A DNA stretch of 64,000 nt from Terebella lapidaria (GCA_949152475.1 OX424570.1:7676181-7740180); one strand, 5' to 3'. Positions 23,756 to 36,100 are shown, counted from the stretch's first letter. Numbers and translations are program-made. Notes: generated from the letters alone by a model not told the origin.

Positions 23756-23948
23756 TTTCCATGTGTCACCTGATGAGGACAGGTTTGGGAATGTCACCCT
23801 CTACTTTAATTGGACTAGAATGCCTGGAAACCATCACGTGTCAACAGTCTTTCTTCATTCGATACCAAGAAACAAAAGGGTTGAAATTAAAATTGAAATT
23901 TCAATGTCAGTGCTCGAACACGAACATGAACAGTTCTTTGCATACTAA
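23756..23948 (+). CDS. Terminal exon of an unrecognised gene
   Basis: After a GGGACAG acceptor the frame reads FHVSPDEDRFGNVTLYFNW, then TRMPGNHH and KRVEIKIEISMSVL, and stops at 23948. The start resembles the FHVSP beginning of the exon at 20275, so the two may be related. Alternating hydrophobic residues suggest a beta-rich domain. The last codons are conserved at positions 1-15 of the window. Family unknown. Confidence 0.4.
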
Positions 23949-24469
23949 TACTGCAAAGAAAGATGTAATAAAATTGAATTTTGTGCAGTAAATATCTGCT
24001 ATAATCTGTAAATCATAGCAGGTATTACTGTGTAAATTTACAGATGATGGCACCCGACACTCCTGTTACAAAATAGTATTGATGGAAATCATTAAACAAG
24101 TGAAACTGTGTATAGTATCGAACTATTGGTCTCTGTATTTTGTGAGTGACGCTGATATATCTGGCTTTATCCAGGACATCCATCAAAGTTAGCAGTGTCG
24201 TTTCTGTCAGACCAGGTATAGCCTGGTCTTTATTTCATTCCCACAACCTGAATCCCCCAAACAACAACAAGCTTGTGGCTAATGTCCCAGTGGGAACTCA
24301 CATAATATGTTGACGAAGTGGCACATGTGAGTTATGCATTGCATGCATTCAAACTTAAAGACCTTAGAGCAGTAGATCTCTCAGTGATGAACATGCCAAT
24401 GTGACCTGACAATGAGGTGGGCGTAAATACTTGAGAACATCTTCAATGCATTCTGAAGAGAGAAGGAAT

Positions 24470-24831
24470 AGACGTGGAATCAATACCCAGTATTAAGTAT
24501 TCCGAGCAAACAAAACAGGGTCCGTTATCCAATCTCATAGTCCGGGGACAGAAAGTCATATCAGGCATACGAAGTGAGAGAAAACAAAAATAACAGGGAA
24601 ACTCACGAACCCCCCAAAATGGCCATTAGGAGGTGAAATCAGGTGTTCCGGAAAGAGTGAGCATTTCCTGCCCCACTAGTGGCACCCGTCATGAATTCCC
24701 CAAAATTAACATGAAAATAGATCTAGTTGCATGGCAGACATGGATTTGCTGTATTTGTCAACCAGATCATGATGACGTCCATAGAATTTCTTAAACGCAG
24801 CCTTCTACCGTGTCCTTCTATCGTGGAAAGC
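24470..24831 (+). repeat. Interspersed repeat R, copy 2 (longest)
   Basis: Inserted in segmental duplication copy 2 between the equivalents of 530 and 535 in copy 1. It runs from AATAGACGTGGAATC through TTTCCTGCCCCACTAGTGGC to TTCTATCGTGG, about 360 bases. No open frame or clear terminal repeat. Confidence 0.75.
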
Positions 24832-25327
24832 GCACTGTTTAAATTCATTATATGTAATATAGAATTGGTGCATGACTGTCGTAAATAATTTATATATCTT
24901 TATGGTGTTTTGTTGCTGAAAAGTCGAAAACAATCGAAAACATTTGGTGAAAGTAAAATGATTTCACATATCATAAGTCACTAATGTATGTACGTACCGC
25001 AATGGCTCGTTGGGCATTCATGCAAAGCAAAGCAACCCTACTGTCATGGTTTCTACCATCGCTATTAGTGTGGTTGTCAGGACAGCGTTGGTAACCCACA
25101 GTTTGTGGTTTCCACGCACAATTTATCTCTCCAGTAGACAAGTCATAAACGTCAGGATCGTAAAATCGTCGTTGGGTAATTTTGTGGAATCGTAAAAAGT
25201 CTAGTTATGACATCACGCTGGGTTGTGTTGAATTGCCTCACTTCGACAGACCAAGCTTGTTCACTGGACTGATGCCCTTTACTTGTCAATGCAAAATATT
25301 CATAGAAATTAATTCTTCATTTTCCAG

Positions 25328-25441
25328 ACAGAGAAGTTGAAGTTCCTGTATATTCTCCTTGGTCTGATTGTGGTCGGAAATCTTACAGTTCTGGTAGCGA
25401 TCTTCCTCTCAAAGAAGCGGAAATCCCGAATGAATTTCTGA
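25328..25441 (+). pseudogene. Truncated receptor exon (TM1 only)
   Basis: Duplicate of receptor exon 1 behind a conserved TTTCCAG acceptor. It reads [13 protein letters not shown] and KKRKSRMNF, then meets TGA at 25439-25441, created where the 5-kb deletion joined exon sequence to the gene's 3' flank. No other receptor exon follows. It cannot make a receptor. Confidence 0.9.
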
Positions 25442-26101
25442 TAAATATATAAATTTATCCAATAAAAATTCATATTAACCAGAGTTATATCGAAACAGTT
25501 TGCTTGTATGTCAAATATTTTCAATATGATCCACTAAAACATAACGAACAAGGACACGATAGAAGGTATAATATGTGCGAATTTGCAGTTATGCACAAAA
25601 CTGATCCAAGTCCCCTCGCTGATTTATTGAAAAATGTTCACGATTTCAGACTTCAGGAAATATTTGACTCTTTGTCATGAAGCATCATAGAATGCTTCCC
25701 ATGTCACCCTGGGTTCATGATGTAATATTTTGCATGTGACCTTTCTCCTACCCTGAACAAAATAGGTTTGATCAAGTTGAATTGGCGGTAATAGATTGAT
25801 ACTTACCTTTGAGACCAGATTTTAAAAAATAGTATTAGTTATTCAATGTTCCAGGAATGATAATTTCTTTTTCGAAATTAGTTTTCGAGTCCGGTTCTAC
25901 CAAGACTACCAAGTGAGATTTAGGGATGCTACGGGAACAAAAATTAAGTCACGCCCCCATGAGTTCGACCCTATTTCACCAAAATTCACAGGTCTGTTTG
26001 TAGGGGATTGACCCATAGAGTCATTAAACCCTAAAGTTCATCACAGTTACTGGACCAGGTGTAGTCGGGCTTGGCCATTACACTATTTACCATAATGCAC
26101 T

Positions 26102-26416
26102 TTGCCTCTCTTGTGTGTTATGTTATTATCAGCTGTCAACGTAGCTCACATGAGTTCTCATTGGAGATCATGGAACCATATGATATCATGGGAACTCAGA
26201 AGAAATGAAAGTGCAAAAATACACAATGGTAACCTTAAGCTGGAGCATACAATTCCAGAAAGAGTAAAGTTAATACTAGAGATTCCTATGAGAAGGGGGT
26301 TTCTTTGTGTTCATGTTACGGTACCTAACATATTTCATGGTAATATTTACCTTCGAACAACAGACACGCAAAGGGAAGTTATACTTTCAATAGGTATGAT
26401 TCTGCCAGTACAATGA
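26102..26416 (+). CDS. Unrecognised exon, copy 2 (open frame)
   Basis: Paralog of 6871-7100. The frame stays open for 104 codons, including NHMISWELRRNESAKI, VKLILEIPMRRGFL and VPNIFHGNIYLRTTDTQRE. However, the acceptor AG and the GTAAGT donor of copy 1 are changed here. One copy has the splice sites and the other the frame, so neither is clearly functional. Confidence 0.35.
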   Translation: MPLLCVMLLSAVNVAHMSSHWRSWNHMISWELRRNESAKIHNGNLKLEHTIPERVKLILEIPMRRGFLCVHVTVPNIFHGNIYLRTTDTQREVILSIGMILPVQ

Positions 26417-27504
26417 ACGGAATACGTGCTTATACTAACTTGAGCAGCATTCCTCTACCAAACTGAGCTGTGAAACAGGTTGCATAGGTCATTTGATGTT
26501 GAAAGCTGGATATATCGAGATTGGGTTGGATGATTGATGAAACAAAACTGGTCCTCTTAGCATATGCTGCCCCAATTACTTTTCAACTGAAAGCATACCA
26601 ACTAGTCCACCTCGCACCTTTTCAGTCTTGTTGAATTTAGAAGACCAAGCAGCACAAGCTACTTTGGCTAGCTATCCGAATCACACTTTATCAACTGTAT
26701 GGGGAAATATATTGAATACACTTGTTTTAATTTGTAAATATATCACAGTAAATGTTATAATGCAAGCTCATCACTTTCCGATTTACTTTACGATAATCCA
26801 TCACTGGTGCATGACATACTTTCTTTGTCGAAATATGTGTATATCTCTAACCAATATTTTGATAATGAAACAGCTTTATATGCAGCATTTCATGCTGGTC
26901 AATCATAAACCAACACTAGAAAGGTTCATTGGCATAACATCTGTGACTTCGTTCATAAACACTTGACCCACTGTTAATCCTAAATCACAGGGTATATCAC
27001 TGGAGCGTGACAAACTGCTATCAGAAGTGCCGTCAGACGATCATATTTGGGCAGTTGCTGATGCTATTTTTTTTTTTTGATGCTATTTATTGTTACACTA
27101 CTGGAATGTACCCAGGTCTGGAAATGAAGCATGTTGTCGACAAATTAAACTTGATATAAAACCAGCTTCATTGCATTTCGGTTATTAAATGTGATCAATG
27201 GCAGCACGTTTTGGGATGTCGAAAATACCCGCCCCGCACCACCATAACAAGAACCTAGCATTGATATTACAGTCACATATCAGAGGTGCTATAAAATTAT
27301 TGTGGTCATATAAATAAATCTCTTTCATAAACATTTGCTATTCATTCGGAGTAAACGTTCGGAGCATTTCATGTTTGTTTTCATCAATTCAAGTGGTGTA
27401 CAACATCAAATCGATGCTGTCATACCATTTGATTTTCGAATCATATGCGTTTGACTAGTACGAAATAAAACAGATGTACGACCTGTTCGCATGTAGATAT
27501 TTTG

Positions 27505-27665
27505 GAATTCATGACGGGTGCCACATGTGGGGCAGGAAATGCTAACTCTTTCTGGAACACCTGATTTCACCCCTTTATGTGGGGGTTCACCAGACTTTGA
27601 GATTGGATAATGGATTTGGCTTTGTCTGCTCGGATACTATAAACTTGGGTATTGTTTCCATGTTT
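27505..27665 (-). repeat. Interspersed repeat R, copy 3 (reverse)
   Basis: On the minus strand it shares AATCAGGTGTTCC, TTTCCTGCCCCAC and GGCACCCGTCATGAATTC with 24470-24700. Divergence is greater than between copies 1 and 2. Confidence 0.7.
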
Positions 27666-27963
27666 ATGTGTAAATATCTGTTAGATATATAAATAGATGG
27701 CCTCGGTAGCCATTTAACTGGATACTGGGAATTGCCTGACAGTTTCCGAAAAACGGACGAGACATATATCCATGTGATTGTGCAACAAGAATAGAATGGT
27801 CTTCGGTGTAGTTTGTGAGACTTGCGTAGGAACGGACTGACTGGATATATCCTGATCTGAAGCCTGTGCGATCAGTTGAATCTCTGGAGGTATCAAATAA
27901 TTGACCGAGAAGGTCACTTCTCCCTATACGTTGTAATTTGGCCAGAAACATAACTGGTAACAA
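27664..27963 (-). pseudogene. Copy 2 of the unrecognised 8-kb-region segment
   Basis: Paralog of 7991-8428 with a 99-codon minus frame including STDRTGFRS. The frame matched differs from that of copy 1, which speaks against conserved coding. Unidentified. Confidence 0.2.
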
Positions 27964-28080
27964 ATACGAGAGGGACGAAATGAATGTATGGACGTATTAG
28001 GTCCACGGTAAATGATCTGACGTCCATGCAGGTTTCGGGAAGGTCAAACATGGGTAGTCGGATTTTATCTGAAATCCCTA

Positions 28081-28775
28081 TCTATGCCTAATAGATATTT
28101 CCGATAAGATCAGAAGACACATGTCTTTAAGGAGCATCAAGTGCATGGAGTGACACAGATTACTAGTATCGTTTTCAAAATATTTCAAAAATGAAATGTT
28201 TCAGAAATGAAAACCGTAACCTTTACTTTGAATGAATTACGGACGAAATTCTGTGGTAATTTTTTATGCACCTACGGCAGTAAAAGTTTTAGCAAGAAAA
28301 TGAATCACCACACTACCAGCACTGTTGTGAAAACGCTAGTGTGAAATTCCAAAACCCAAGTTGAAACGGCAAGGTCAAGGTCGCAGAAAAGTAAAACATA
28401 TTGCACTAAGTCATCTTATATCCATGATTATGCTTTCTGTATTTCCCGAATTTCCAAACATTTTGTTATGATGAATGGTCTCATCATCGTTCAAAAACTT
28501 TCATTTTTATTCTTAGCAAAATTTCAGTATCCATTTGTCCGCTTTTATAGATTGCAACGATTTTTTCTCTGGAATTCGACTCTTATGGAATAACATGATA
28601 TACAACCACAAATATATCCACGATGAGACACATTGCGTCAGACACATTGTTTGCCTGTCTTGAGTATAAACAAATCATCAAGACATGTATCTAGTCGCAA
28701 TATCTAAGGAGTATCAATGCTGACGTGAAACAACAAAGGCAACTGCAGTTCATGAATTGACTGGAAAAACACATA
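28081..28775. other. Gene-free DNA
   Basis: No supported coding sequence or repeat boundary was seen. Confidence 0.4.
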
Positions 28776-28777
28776 CA

Positions 28778-30370
28778 AGTTTTCACTATCTGATATAGTG
28801 ACTACAAAGAGGACAGAAGGTAGTAGCCGTATGGCTTCCTGCTGCATGTGAATCAAAGGAAAGAGCTCGATATGTACGCGAGTCAGTCAGAAACATGTGG
28901 AGGATGAGACGGCTCCTGCCGGAAACCGGATGAGGTAAAACTTAGATCGGATGCGAAGCTTATTGCCCTGAAATGACATAATCACTAATGGATCAAAGGA
29001 GCGCTCATCATTTCTAACTATTGCAGCGTCCAAATCGTCATTATAGTTCATCGAACAAATGCACCCCATACATTCGTAGTATTTTGCATGTGAATGGAGC
29101 ATGACTGATTTGAAGTGAGGTAAATGGAACAAAGTATTAATAGCATTAGTTATATCAAGATCGAATACATAGTTTCCCGTCGTGCAGACATATATCACAA
29201 GAACAAAAATACCTCACATAGATTGAATGAATACACATGAATTGTAACCGTGTATCCTTGTGCTAATCTTGAGATTCATAATACCTTACCGAGTTGTGTG
29301 GAAAATCTGCAAGTGTCCGGTTGCCGGCTTTTTAAGAGAATGAGTCTGGCCTCCACGGCTTCCAGCCGGTGTAACACCAGCATTGCAGCCATGACCCTGT
29401 GGGCGACCACTTATAATGCCACACCCACCATAATTGTCAACATACATGTATATGTGTAATAAGATGCTCGCTATAGCTAAAATGTAAGAAAATTATACCT
29501 TCAAATCTGGTTCGTCATCAAGTTAGACATGTTACGATGGTTCCATTCTTGTTCTAGACAATATTTGAATTGTTTACACAGTAGGGGTGCCAGATCAGTT
29601 ATGTTTATTCTAGGATACCATCATTTCAAGTTCACTCCGATGTTCTATTCTCAAGGTCAATCAGCACACATAATCAGCTTTGTCCATTTTCTGTAATCGA
29701 GACTACACCGATGAACTTACAACTCAATATCAACATTTACACAATGTATAAATGTACAACAGTCACTCGGATATGAAAGCACTAAACAATCTGAGTACAT
29801 GTAGCTTCCAACAATCAATGCTGTGCTGTCTGCACCAGTTGATTTGTTTCAACCAATCACAGCTGATATCTGAGATTGCCCATGTTATTCTACTTGCAAA
29901 CATAGAACGCTTCAGGGTGAAAGGGTGATCAATACTATTCAAATTTGCATGCTAGATGTACTGGGAAATATCATATTTGATATTCTGGGTTGTATGGATA
30001 TTCTGTTTTATCGAATCATAAAATAGAAAGAGGTTGAGCAGTGCCATGCAGCTACAGTGAGAATTTTCTCAGATATGTGTTTTGCATTCTGAAGCAGACC
30101 ACCTCATGCAGCAAAAGTTTTCATTCGTTTCGTTCCTGAAACCTCAAGTCAAATTTAAAATGCATTAAAACATTTACATAGTAATCAAGTGGTGTCGTGC
30201 TTGTCAAAATCTCCCGATCAAATTATGACACAATTTGTGCAGAAAGACCATCGTGTAGAAAATGACCCTGCCTAATCCATTGGTGGAAGGTGTAGCAGGA
30301 AATAGGATGTCCTTGACACAAGACTTGTTTCAAGTCGTATAGGATTGGATCGGATTTCTTCAAGGGGTGA
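28778..30370. repeat. Segmental duplication 2, copy 1
   Basis: Colinear with 33070-35230 (markers CAGTCAGAAACATG, GTAGCAGGAAA-like and GACTTGTTTCAAGTCGTA). Copy 2 is longer because of a Tc1-containing insertion. Confidence 0.8.
28887..29198 (-). pseudogene. Minus-strand exon remnant of an unrecognised gene
   Basis: Open for 103 codons, including GNYVFDLDITNAINTLFHLP and DLDAAIVRNDERSFDPLVIM. The paralog near 33245-33440 keeps the DNA but has indels that break the frame. A further minus-strand block at 29270-29460 reads HRVMAAMLVLHRLEAVEARL. Together they may be exons of one decayed gene, possibly a membrane protein. I cannot name it. Confidence 0.3.
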
Positions 30371-31320
30371 GCCCTCAGGATAACCAACGAAAGTGCACGC
30401 ACTTATTTCCAGTAGGGTCCTGTTTTGTGTGGTGCTTAGTTTAATTATTTATCCAATTTGCGTTTCTAAATAATTAGACTAACCGCTTAATTTAATTATT
30501 TACGTTTTTTCTTACTGGCGGCTCACACCCATTCTTTTTCAAATTAAAATAATTAGTTTCGTACGTACGAAATTAGTTTTGTACATGTTCAAAATGTTTT
30601 CTACACGTTCAAAATGTTTTGCACGCGTTCAAAACTATTAAAGTCGCGATCAAAACTATTTCTACACGTCAGAAATAGTTTTGATCGTGATTTTAATAGT
30701 TTTGAACGTGTGCAAGAGATTTTGAACTTGAAGAAAACATTTTGAACGTGATCAATATTGAGGTTTTTTTTCGCATACTGTGAAGCGTGTTGCAAAAAAA
30801 ATAATTATGACATATATCAGCCACCGTACAATAGCCCTATAATATATTTTATGAGGCAATAATTGTAACAATGAAAATCTCTTTAAACACCAGTGTTAGA
30901 ATTACTGAGGATAACTTGAAAAAGTCTAATAGGGGACTTCTTGTGAGGTCCTAATAAATGGGGATAAATAAATCAAAGTCGTCAACAATACAACACAAAA
31001 AAAAAAAATAAAACGAATTGACTATGTTATAAAATGACAGGAATGACGTACAAAGTTAGATGAAATTGTTCACATTTACAAAATATAGGTTAACCTTAGA
31101 TTTTTTTCTTGAAAAATGAAAATGAACTGTAACAAAATACTATACAGCCACAAGTTATTCACGACTTATCACGAATCGAGGGTAGACAACATAACCAAAA
31201 TAAACGTAGATCGTACATTCATCTGGAAAGTGATGTGAAAATAAAAATTTGAAAATATGCATCCGAGAATGGAAAAGTAAAGGCCGCGGAACTGTTCTTC
31301 CCTGAATTATCAAAGATATT
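30371..31320. other. Gene-free DNA around a foldback element
   Basis: AT-rich; apart from the inverted repeat at 30584-30751, no feature is supported. Confidence 0.4.
30584..30751. repeat. Foldback element with TTCAAAA-type submotifs
   Basis: Arms 30584-30663 and 30671-30751 are reverse complements (40 of 43 matches next to the loop) around a 7-base loop. Each arm holds four degenerate copies of a 16-20 bp unit like ACACGTTCAAAATGTTTT. A single-strand hairpin of about 80 bp would form. It is probably a small foldback or MITE-like element. Confidence 0.75.
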
Positions 31321-32465
31321 GAGATCACTTATAGAAGCAAAGACCAGAAGAAAGAACGTGATGATTTATTGTTGCTCAGCAAGGAACTGGTAAGAATTAG
31401 CACACATAATCCAGCTGTCTGATCAACATAAGTATTATTGTTGCAACAGCTATTAGGTTTATTCACCAGGAAAATCCTTCTTTGCTCCAAGGGAGTGGAG
31501 CATACTTGATTCCCAGCAAAAATGATTGTGGCCTTTGTAAAAACATACCATTCACATTTTTCTATGATGATTGGAGCTGTGTGGACTCTACTCATATGAA
31601 AATGATCGAAGATAAGCTTAGATATTTACGCATTCGAATGGGAACTGAATATGATGACCTTTGATGACCTTCAAAGGTCAAAATTGTCATTTTGCCAGAA
31701 AAATATGACTAGTACAGATTTCTACAGCTTATACCAATGTATTTCTCTGGCGAACTTTTATAAGCCCTTGGTCAGAAGAAAATGACTATTCTAGACTTCT
31801 ACAGCTTATAACTTTATATTTCTCTTGCAGTTTTTTTTAAGCCCTCGGGCTGATTTACCAATCCTCAAAGTTATAGTAGCAGGGTACCATTATATGGTTT
31901 TATCCCTGTTCAGATAAAGTTATTGTGAACATTCGGCGATGACGTTCGGCTTAATAACAGCGATATCGAATCGAGTTATTGAGTCAGTATTACAATCGCC
32001 TCCTCATGCCGATGAAAAGATAGCTTCAGTTGTTTCCGTAATCGTGACGTCAGTTGAGGCAGAATGTGCTTTGATGGCTGGCCAAAAACGTAAAATACGT
32101 CATTCGGGCAGCCAGCTCAAAAATGGAAGTCACTCCAAAATGCAAGGGATTTAAAAAAAAAACACGCAAAAACCAGTGAATAAATAGTACTGATTCTAAA
32201 TAAAATGACAAGAAATGCCATATTGCCGTCATCTCACCTGTTCATTTGAATTGTCAAACATGCACCAGGAGAATCAATTTGCGACATCACATTTGTTTGC
32301 ATCACATTTGTTGACTGTGATGTTACACGTTGAATAACCTGCAATCCTGGTTCAATCACTTCCATGGGAATCATCCTGGATGACCATATACCAGTTAAGT
32401 TCATTGGACTCTTGCAGAAGCCTTGCAGAAGGAACTGTTGGAACCTGTCCAGAAATTTGTTTGTT
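31321..32465. other. Repeat-like DNA, no gene supported
   Basis: Contains a diverged internal duplication at 31690-31850 (GATTTCTACAGCTTATA twice, about 105 bases apart). Short open frames at 31329-31595 (-) and 31939-32154 (+) show no recognised product. Confidence 0.35.
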
Positions 32466-32662
32466 GAAATTTGGAAGTCCCCGAATATCATACTCGTGGG
32501 TGAGTAACTCACGACTGAGTGGTCAGCCTTCCCATTGAGCCCACAGCACACCCATCCTGGGTGGGGATCGGCCAAGATAAATCCCTCGGTCACCGATGGG
32601 ATTCGAGCTCATGACCACCCGGCTTTGAATCCTGCAGCTTAACCACTGCGCTACAGGGGCCT
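32466..32662 (-). mobile_element. tRNA-derived SINE
   Basis: On the minus strand it begins GCCCCTGTAGCGCAGTGGTT, with box A TAGCGCAGTGG and box B AGCTCGAATCC, the internal RNA polymerase III promoter of a tRNA. A non-tRNA body follows, containing GATCCCCACCC and GAGTAACTCACGACTGAG. A second copy at 17500-17665 shows it is dispersed. The lack of a tRNA-like 3' half argues against a true tRNA gene. Confidence 0.85.
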
Positions 32663-32689
32663 GTGTCATTCTGTGAACATATGTGATCA

Positions 32690-32966
32690 GAGCAAATACT
32701 CTGCCAGCTCTTGAAATATATTTCAAGAACACTACGATAGGTCCTTCGATGAGAATAACACCACTAAATCTTAGAAAGTGTGCTTCCATGATTGGGATAT
32801 GCAGCAGCCTACGGCAATCCAGAATACCAGGAGTGAAGTACCGCAGAATACCGCAAACAAATAAAAGGGCATCAAACACGATGTGGTAATGGGACCTTGT
32901 GCTAATTGTGTTTGTCATTTTCTCCAAACTGAGTGATGGTAATAATAACAGTGTAAATCGGTCCAT
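32690..32966 (-). pseudogene. Minus-strand hydrophobic exon remnant, unidentified
   Basis: A frame merging into the SINE reads HYHIVFDALLFVCGILRYF, LDCRRLLHIPIMEAHFLRFS and GVILIEGPIVVFLKYI, suggesting two or three membrane-associated segments. It lies on the strand and side expected for the decayed gene in segmental duplication 2. Multi-span membrane protein is inference from hydrophobicity; family unknown. Confidence 0.35.
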
Positions 32967-33069
32967 GATAATATTTACCGGCCTTTAGTATGAACAAGTC
33001 ATAAGAGATATCTTGGGTAAAACAACCAATCCAACCTTATTTCATGGAGTGAGTACACTAATATAGACC

Positions 33070-35230
33070 AATTTTCAGTATTTGATGTAGTGACCACAAT
33101 AACGGAGAAGGCGGTAGTTGTATGTCTTTCTGCTGCATGTGGACCTTAAGAAAAGAACCCGACATCTAAACACCTGAGTCAGTCAGAAACATGGGGAGGA
33201 TGAGAGGACTCCTGCCCAAAAAACGGATGAGGTAAAACTTGAATCGGATGCAAGCTTATTGCCCTGAATGGACATAATCACTAATGGACCAAAGGAGCGC
33301 TCACCATCTCTAACCATTGCAGCATTAAAATCGTCATTATTGTTCATTGCACAATTGCACCCCGTGCATTCGAAGTATTTTGTATGTGAAGGTATTAAAG
33401 CAATTGGTTATATCATGGTCAAATACATAGTGTTCCGTCGTGCACACATGTATGAGAACAAAATACCTCACATAGATTGAATGATTACACATTAATTGTA
33501 ATCATGTATCCTTGCGCTAATCTTGCAAGTGTCAGGTTGCCGGCTTTTTACGAGAAATGAGTCTGGCCTCCACATTTTCGAATCTGTGTAACACCAGCAT
33601 TGCAGCCATGACCATGTAATGTGGGCGACAACTGATAAGGTCACACCCACTGGCAGTGTCAACATACAGGTATGTGTGTAACAAGATGCTCGCTAGAGTT
33701 ACACTGAACAAAATTATAAACGCTACATTCGGTCATAATAAAAATAATACTAAGTTCTTCTCCAAGCAGAAATATGAAACTTCACAGTTATGAGCCATGA
33801 TCAAATTCGAAATACGATCAAGAGAAAATCAGGTACATTACGATTTGCAACATACTCAAAAGTCCTGCCAATCACACTAGGGGTCAACTAACGAAATTCC
33901 AAGTAACTAACGAAGTCAGTATCTCGTGTGTCCCCCACTGCATTACGCAGTGCCACACATCAGCGTCGCATGGAGTTTTAATCAGGTTGTCCACTGTGGC
34001 TTGGGGAACGTTGTCCCTCTCCTCCAAAACAGCAGTTCGGAGCTCTCGCACTGTAGCCGGCACCGGAACACGTCGGCGCACACGTCTGTCCAGTTCATCC
34101 GAAACATGCTCAATGGGAGACATGTCTGGGGAATAAGCTGGCCAGGGCAAAAACATCCACATTTTCGACATCCAGATAGTCCATGCAGATCCTTGCCACA
34201 TGCGGGCGTGCATTGTCCTGCTGGAACATGAGGCGATGACGTCTGACTAACGGTACGATGATGGGTTCCAATATCTCGTCACTGTATCGCCGCGCATTCA
34301 GGTTCCCATCAATGACATACAGTTGCATTCTCTGGCCATATGCGATACCTGTCCACATCACAAATGAAAATTTTACTTTGTGATGCAGTTCCTCAACAAG
34401 TTAGACATGTCTTGCTGGTTAAATTCTTGTTCTACACAATTCGAATGTATATATGAGAGTCAGGTCAGTTTTATTTCCTCTATGGTACCCTCATTTCAAG
34501 TTCACTTGCATCGAAGTTCCATTCTCAAGGTAAATTGGCACATGTAATTAGACTTGTTAATATTTCTGTAATCGAGACAACTCAATACCACATCTCAATA
34601 TCCTCAATGTGTGAATGTACAGTAGTCACTCGGATATGGTGCACTAAACAGCCAGTGTACGATAAAGTGCCATTCTGGTGCGACTTTGGTTCCAACAATC
34701 AATGTCATGGTATCTGCACCAGTTGATTTGTTTCAAATAAAACCCTGCTATCTCAGAATCCCCATGTTATTCTACATGCATACATAGAACGCTAGAGGGT
34801 GAATGGGTGATCAATACTTTCCAGTTTTGCCTGCTAGATGTACTGTTAAATATCGTAAGTGATATTTTGGATGTTATGGAAATTTTGTTTCATTGAGTTA
34901 TCAAATAGAAAAAGGTTGGGAAGTGTTTTGCATCACAGTGAGCATTATCCCAGATGTTTGTGTTTTGAATTCGGAAGCAGACCACAATATGCAGTAAACC
35001 TTTTCACTCGTTTCGTTCCTGACACCACAGGTAAATTAAAATGATTTATTTCATTTAACAGCAATCAAATGGTGTCATGCTAGTCAAAATCTCCCAATCG
35101 AATTATGACACAATTTGTGCAAAAAGACAATCGTGCAGAAAATTACCTTGCCTAATCCATGGGCGAAAGGTATAGCAGTCAACATGGTCTCATTGGAACA
35201 GGACTCGTCTCAAAGTCGTAGATAATGCTT
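33070..35230. repeat. Segmental duplication 2, copy 2
   Basis: Matches 28778-30370 and is interrupted by about 650 bases with a Tc1 relic (roughly 33720-34375). Minus-strand coding-like blocks are frame-broken here (MAAMLVLHRFENVEARLI at about 33545-33625). Confidence 0.8.
33884..34361 (-). pseudogene. Tc1-family transposase, C-terminal half, frameshifted
   Basis: Minus-strand frames read MFQQDNARPHVARICMDYLD and, in the next frame, LPWPAYSPDMSPIEHV and DELDRRVRRRVP. These carry the second Asp and the Glu of a DD34E catalytic domain. A single extra T in a T5 run near 34155 separates the two frames. The N-terminal helix-turn-helix and first Asp region are lost beyond 34361. Not active. Confidence 0.88.
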
Positions 35231-36100
35231 GATGGCTGTCCAGTCACTCATCCAAATGCCATTAGTATGACTCCCATTACAAAATTCACCCACGAAAGAT
35301 GCTCTGCTGAAGACCTGGACGGGCTCTAATGTCCGGTCGATGTTAGGTTGATGTCTAATGATGCTCGAAGTTACTGTAATCAGCTTCCTTAATGGGCAGC
35401 CACGAGACATAATTGGACTTTAGAACTTAATATCCTGAGCGATCGCTTCCAGTTAATTGTATTTCCCTTGATGAATAAGATATGTGCTACCTGTCCTCTT
35501 ATCATGGTTTCCAGCCGCAGTCATATGACATTTCCATTGGAAAAAAAATATTCAGGGTGGATAAATATGGACGAGTTTACTCTGGCAGGTTTGAATCCAA
35601 TATGTGGATATACTGAAGATCCATGATACTCTCTCGCATCATGTTTGAACCAAATACTGTTTGTGGTATGCAGGTCTGAGTTGATTTCTGTATAATACTG
35701 TAAATGACACATCAAAACTACATGCCAGTCATGTCTGGACACAAGTTGGGTGCGTGTCTTGTGAGTTTCTTGGTACTGATAAGTGCGCGCATACTGTGAT
35801 GTGAATGTATCGACCGTATATCGATTACGTGTAAGGGAGGGTTACGGGCCATTACAGTCATAAATATTCTACACAAATAATAATGTACACAAAATATAAT
35901 TTGTTACACTGATCTTCCACTCTATTTTCAAAACATGTTCCGAAATGTTGCCGAACACACGACTTCCTACTATGTGTATTATACGAATACATCTTGAAAG
36001 GATTTTTCCCGTTATTTCCGTTTTCTCCAACATATATTTTTGGTAACAAAAAAAAAATGTTCCAGATGCGAGGTGACTAAAACAATGGTATTATGGCTAT
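35231..36100. other. Gene-free DNA
   Basis: No recognised gene or repeat; small open frames on the minus strand are not supported by splice sites or motifs. Confidence 0.4.

Larger units (their letters stand above)
23930..28080 (+). repeat. Segmental duplication 1, copy 2 (internal 5-kb deletion)
   Basis: Colinear with 1-1230 and then 6195-8470, joined at 25438/25439. Two copies of repeat R (24470-24831 and 27505-27665) interrupt it and are absent from copy 1, so they came later or were lost there. Confidence 0.85.

Noticed and set aside
30601..30795. Minus-strand 64-codon frame with repeated RSK/SFE motifs
   Set aside because: It is the translation of the foldback element's repeated units.
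32590..32662. Possible tRNA gene on the minus strand
   Set aside because: Box A and box B are present but the acceptor stem is not closed and a non-tRNA body follows. A second dispersed copy exists, so SINE fits better.
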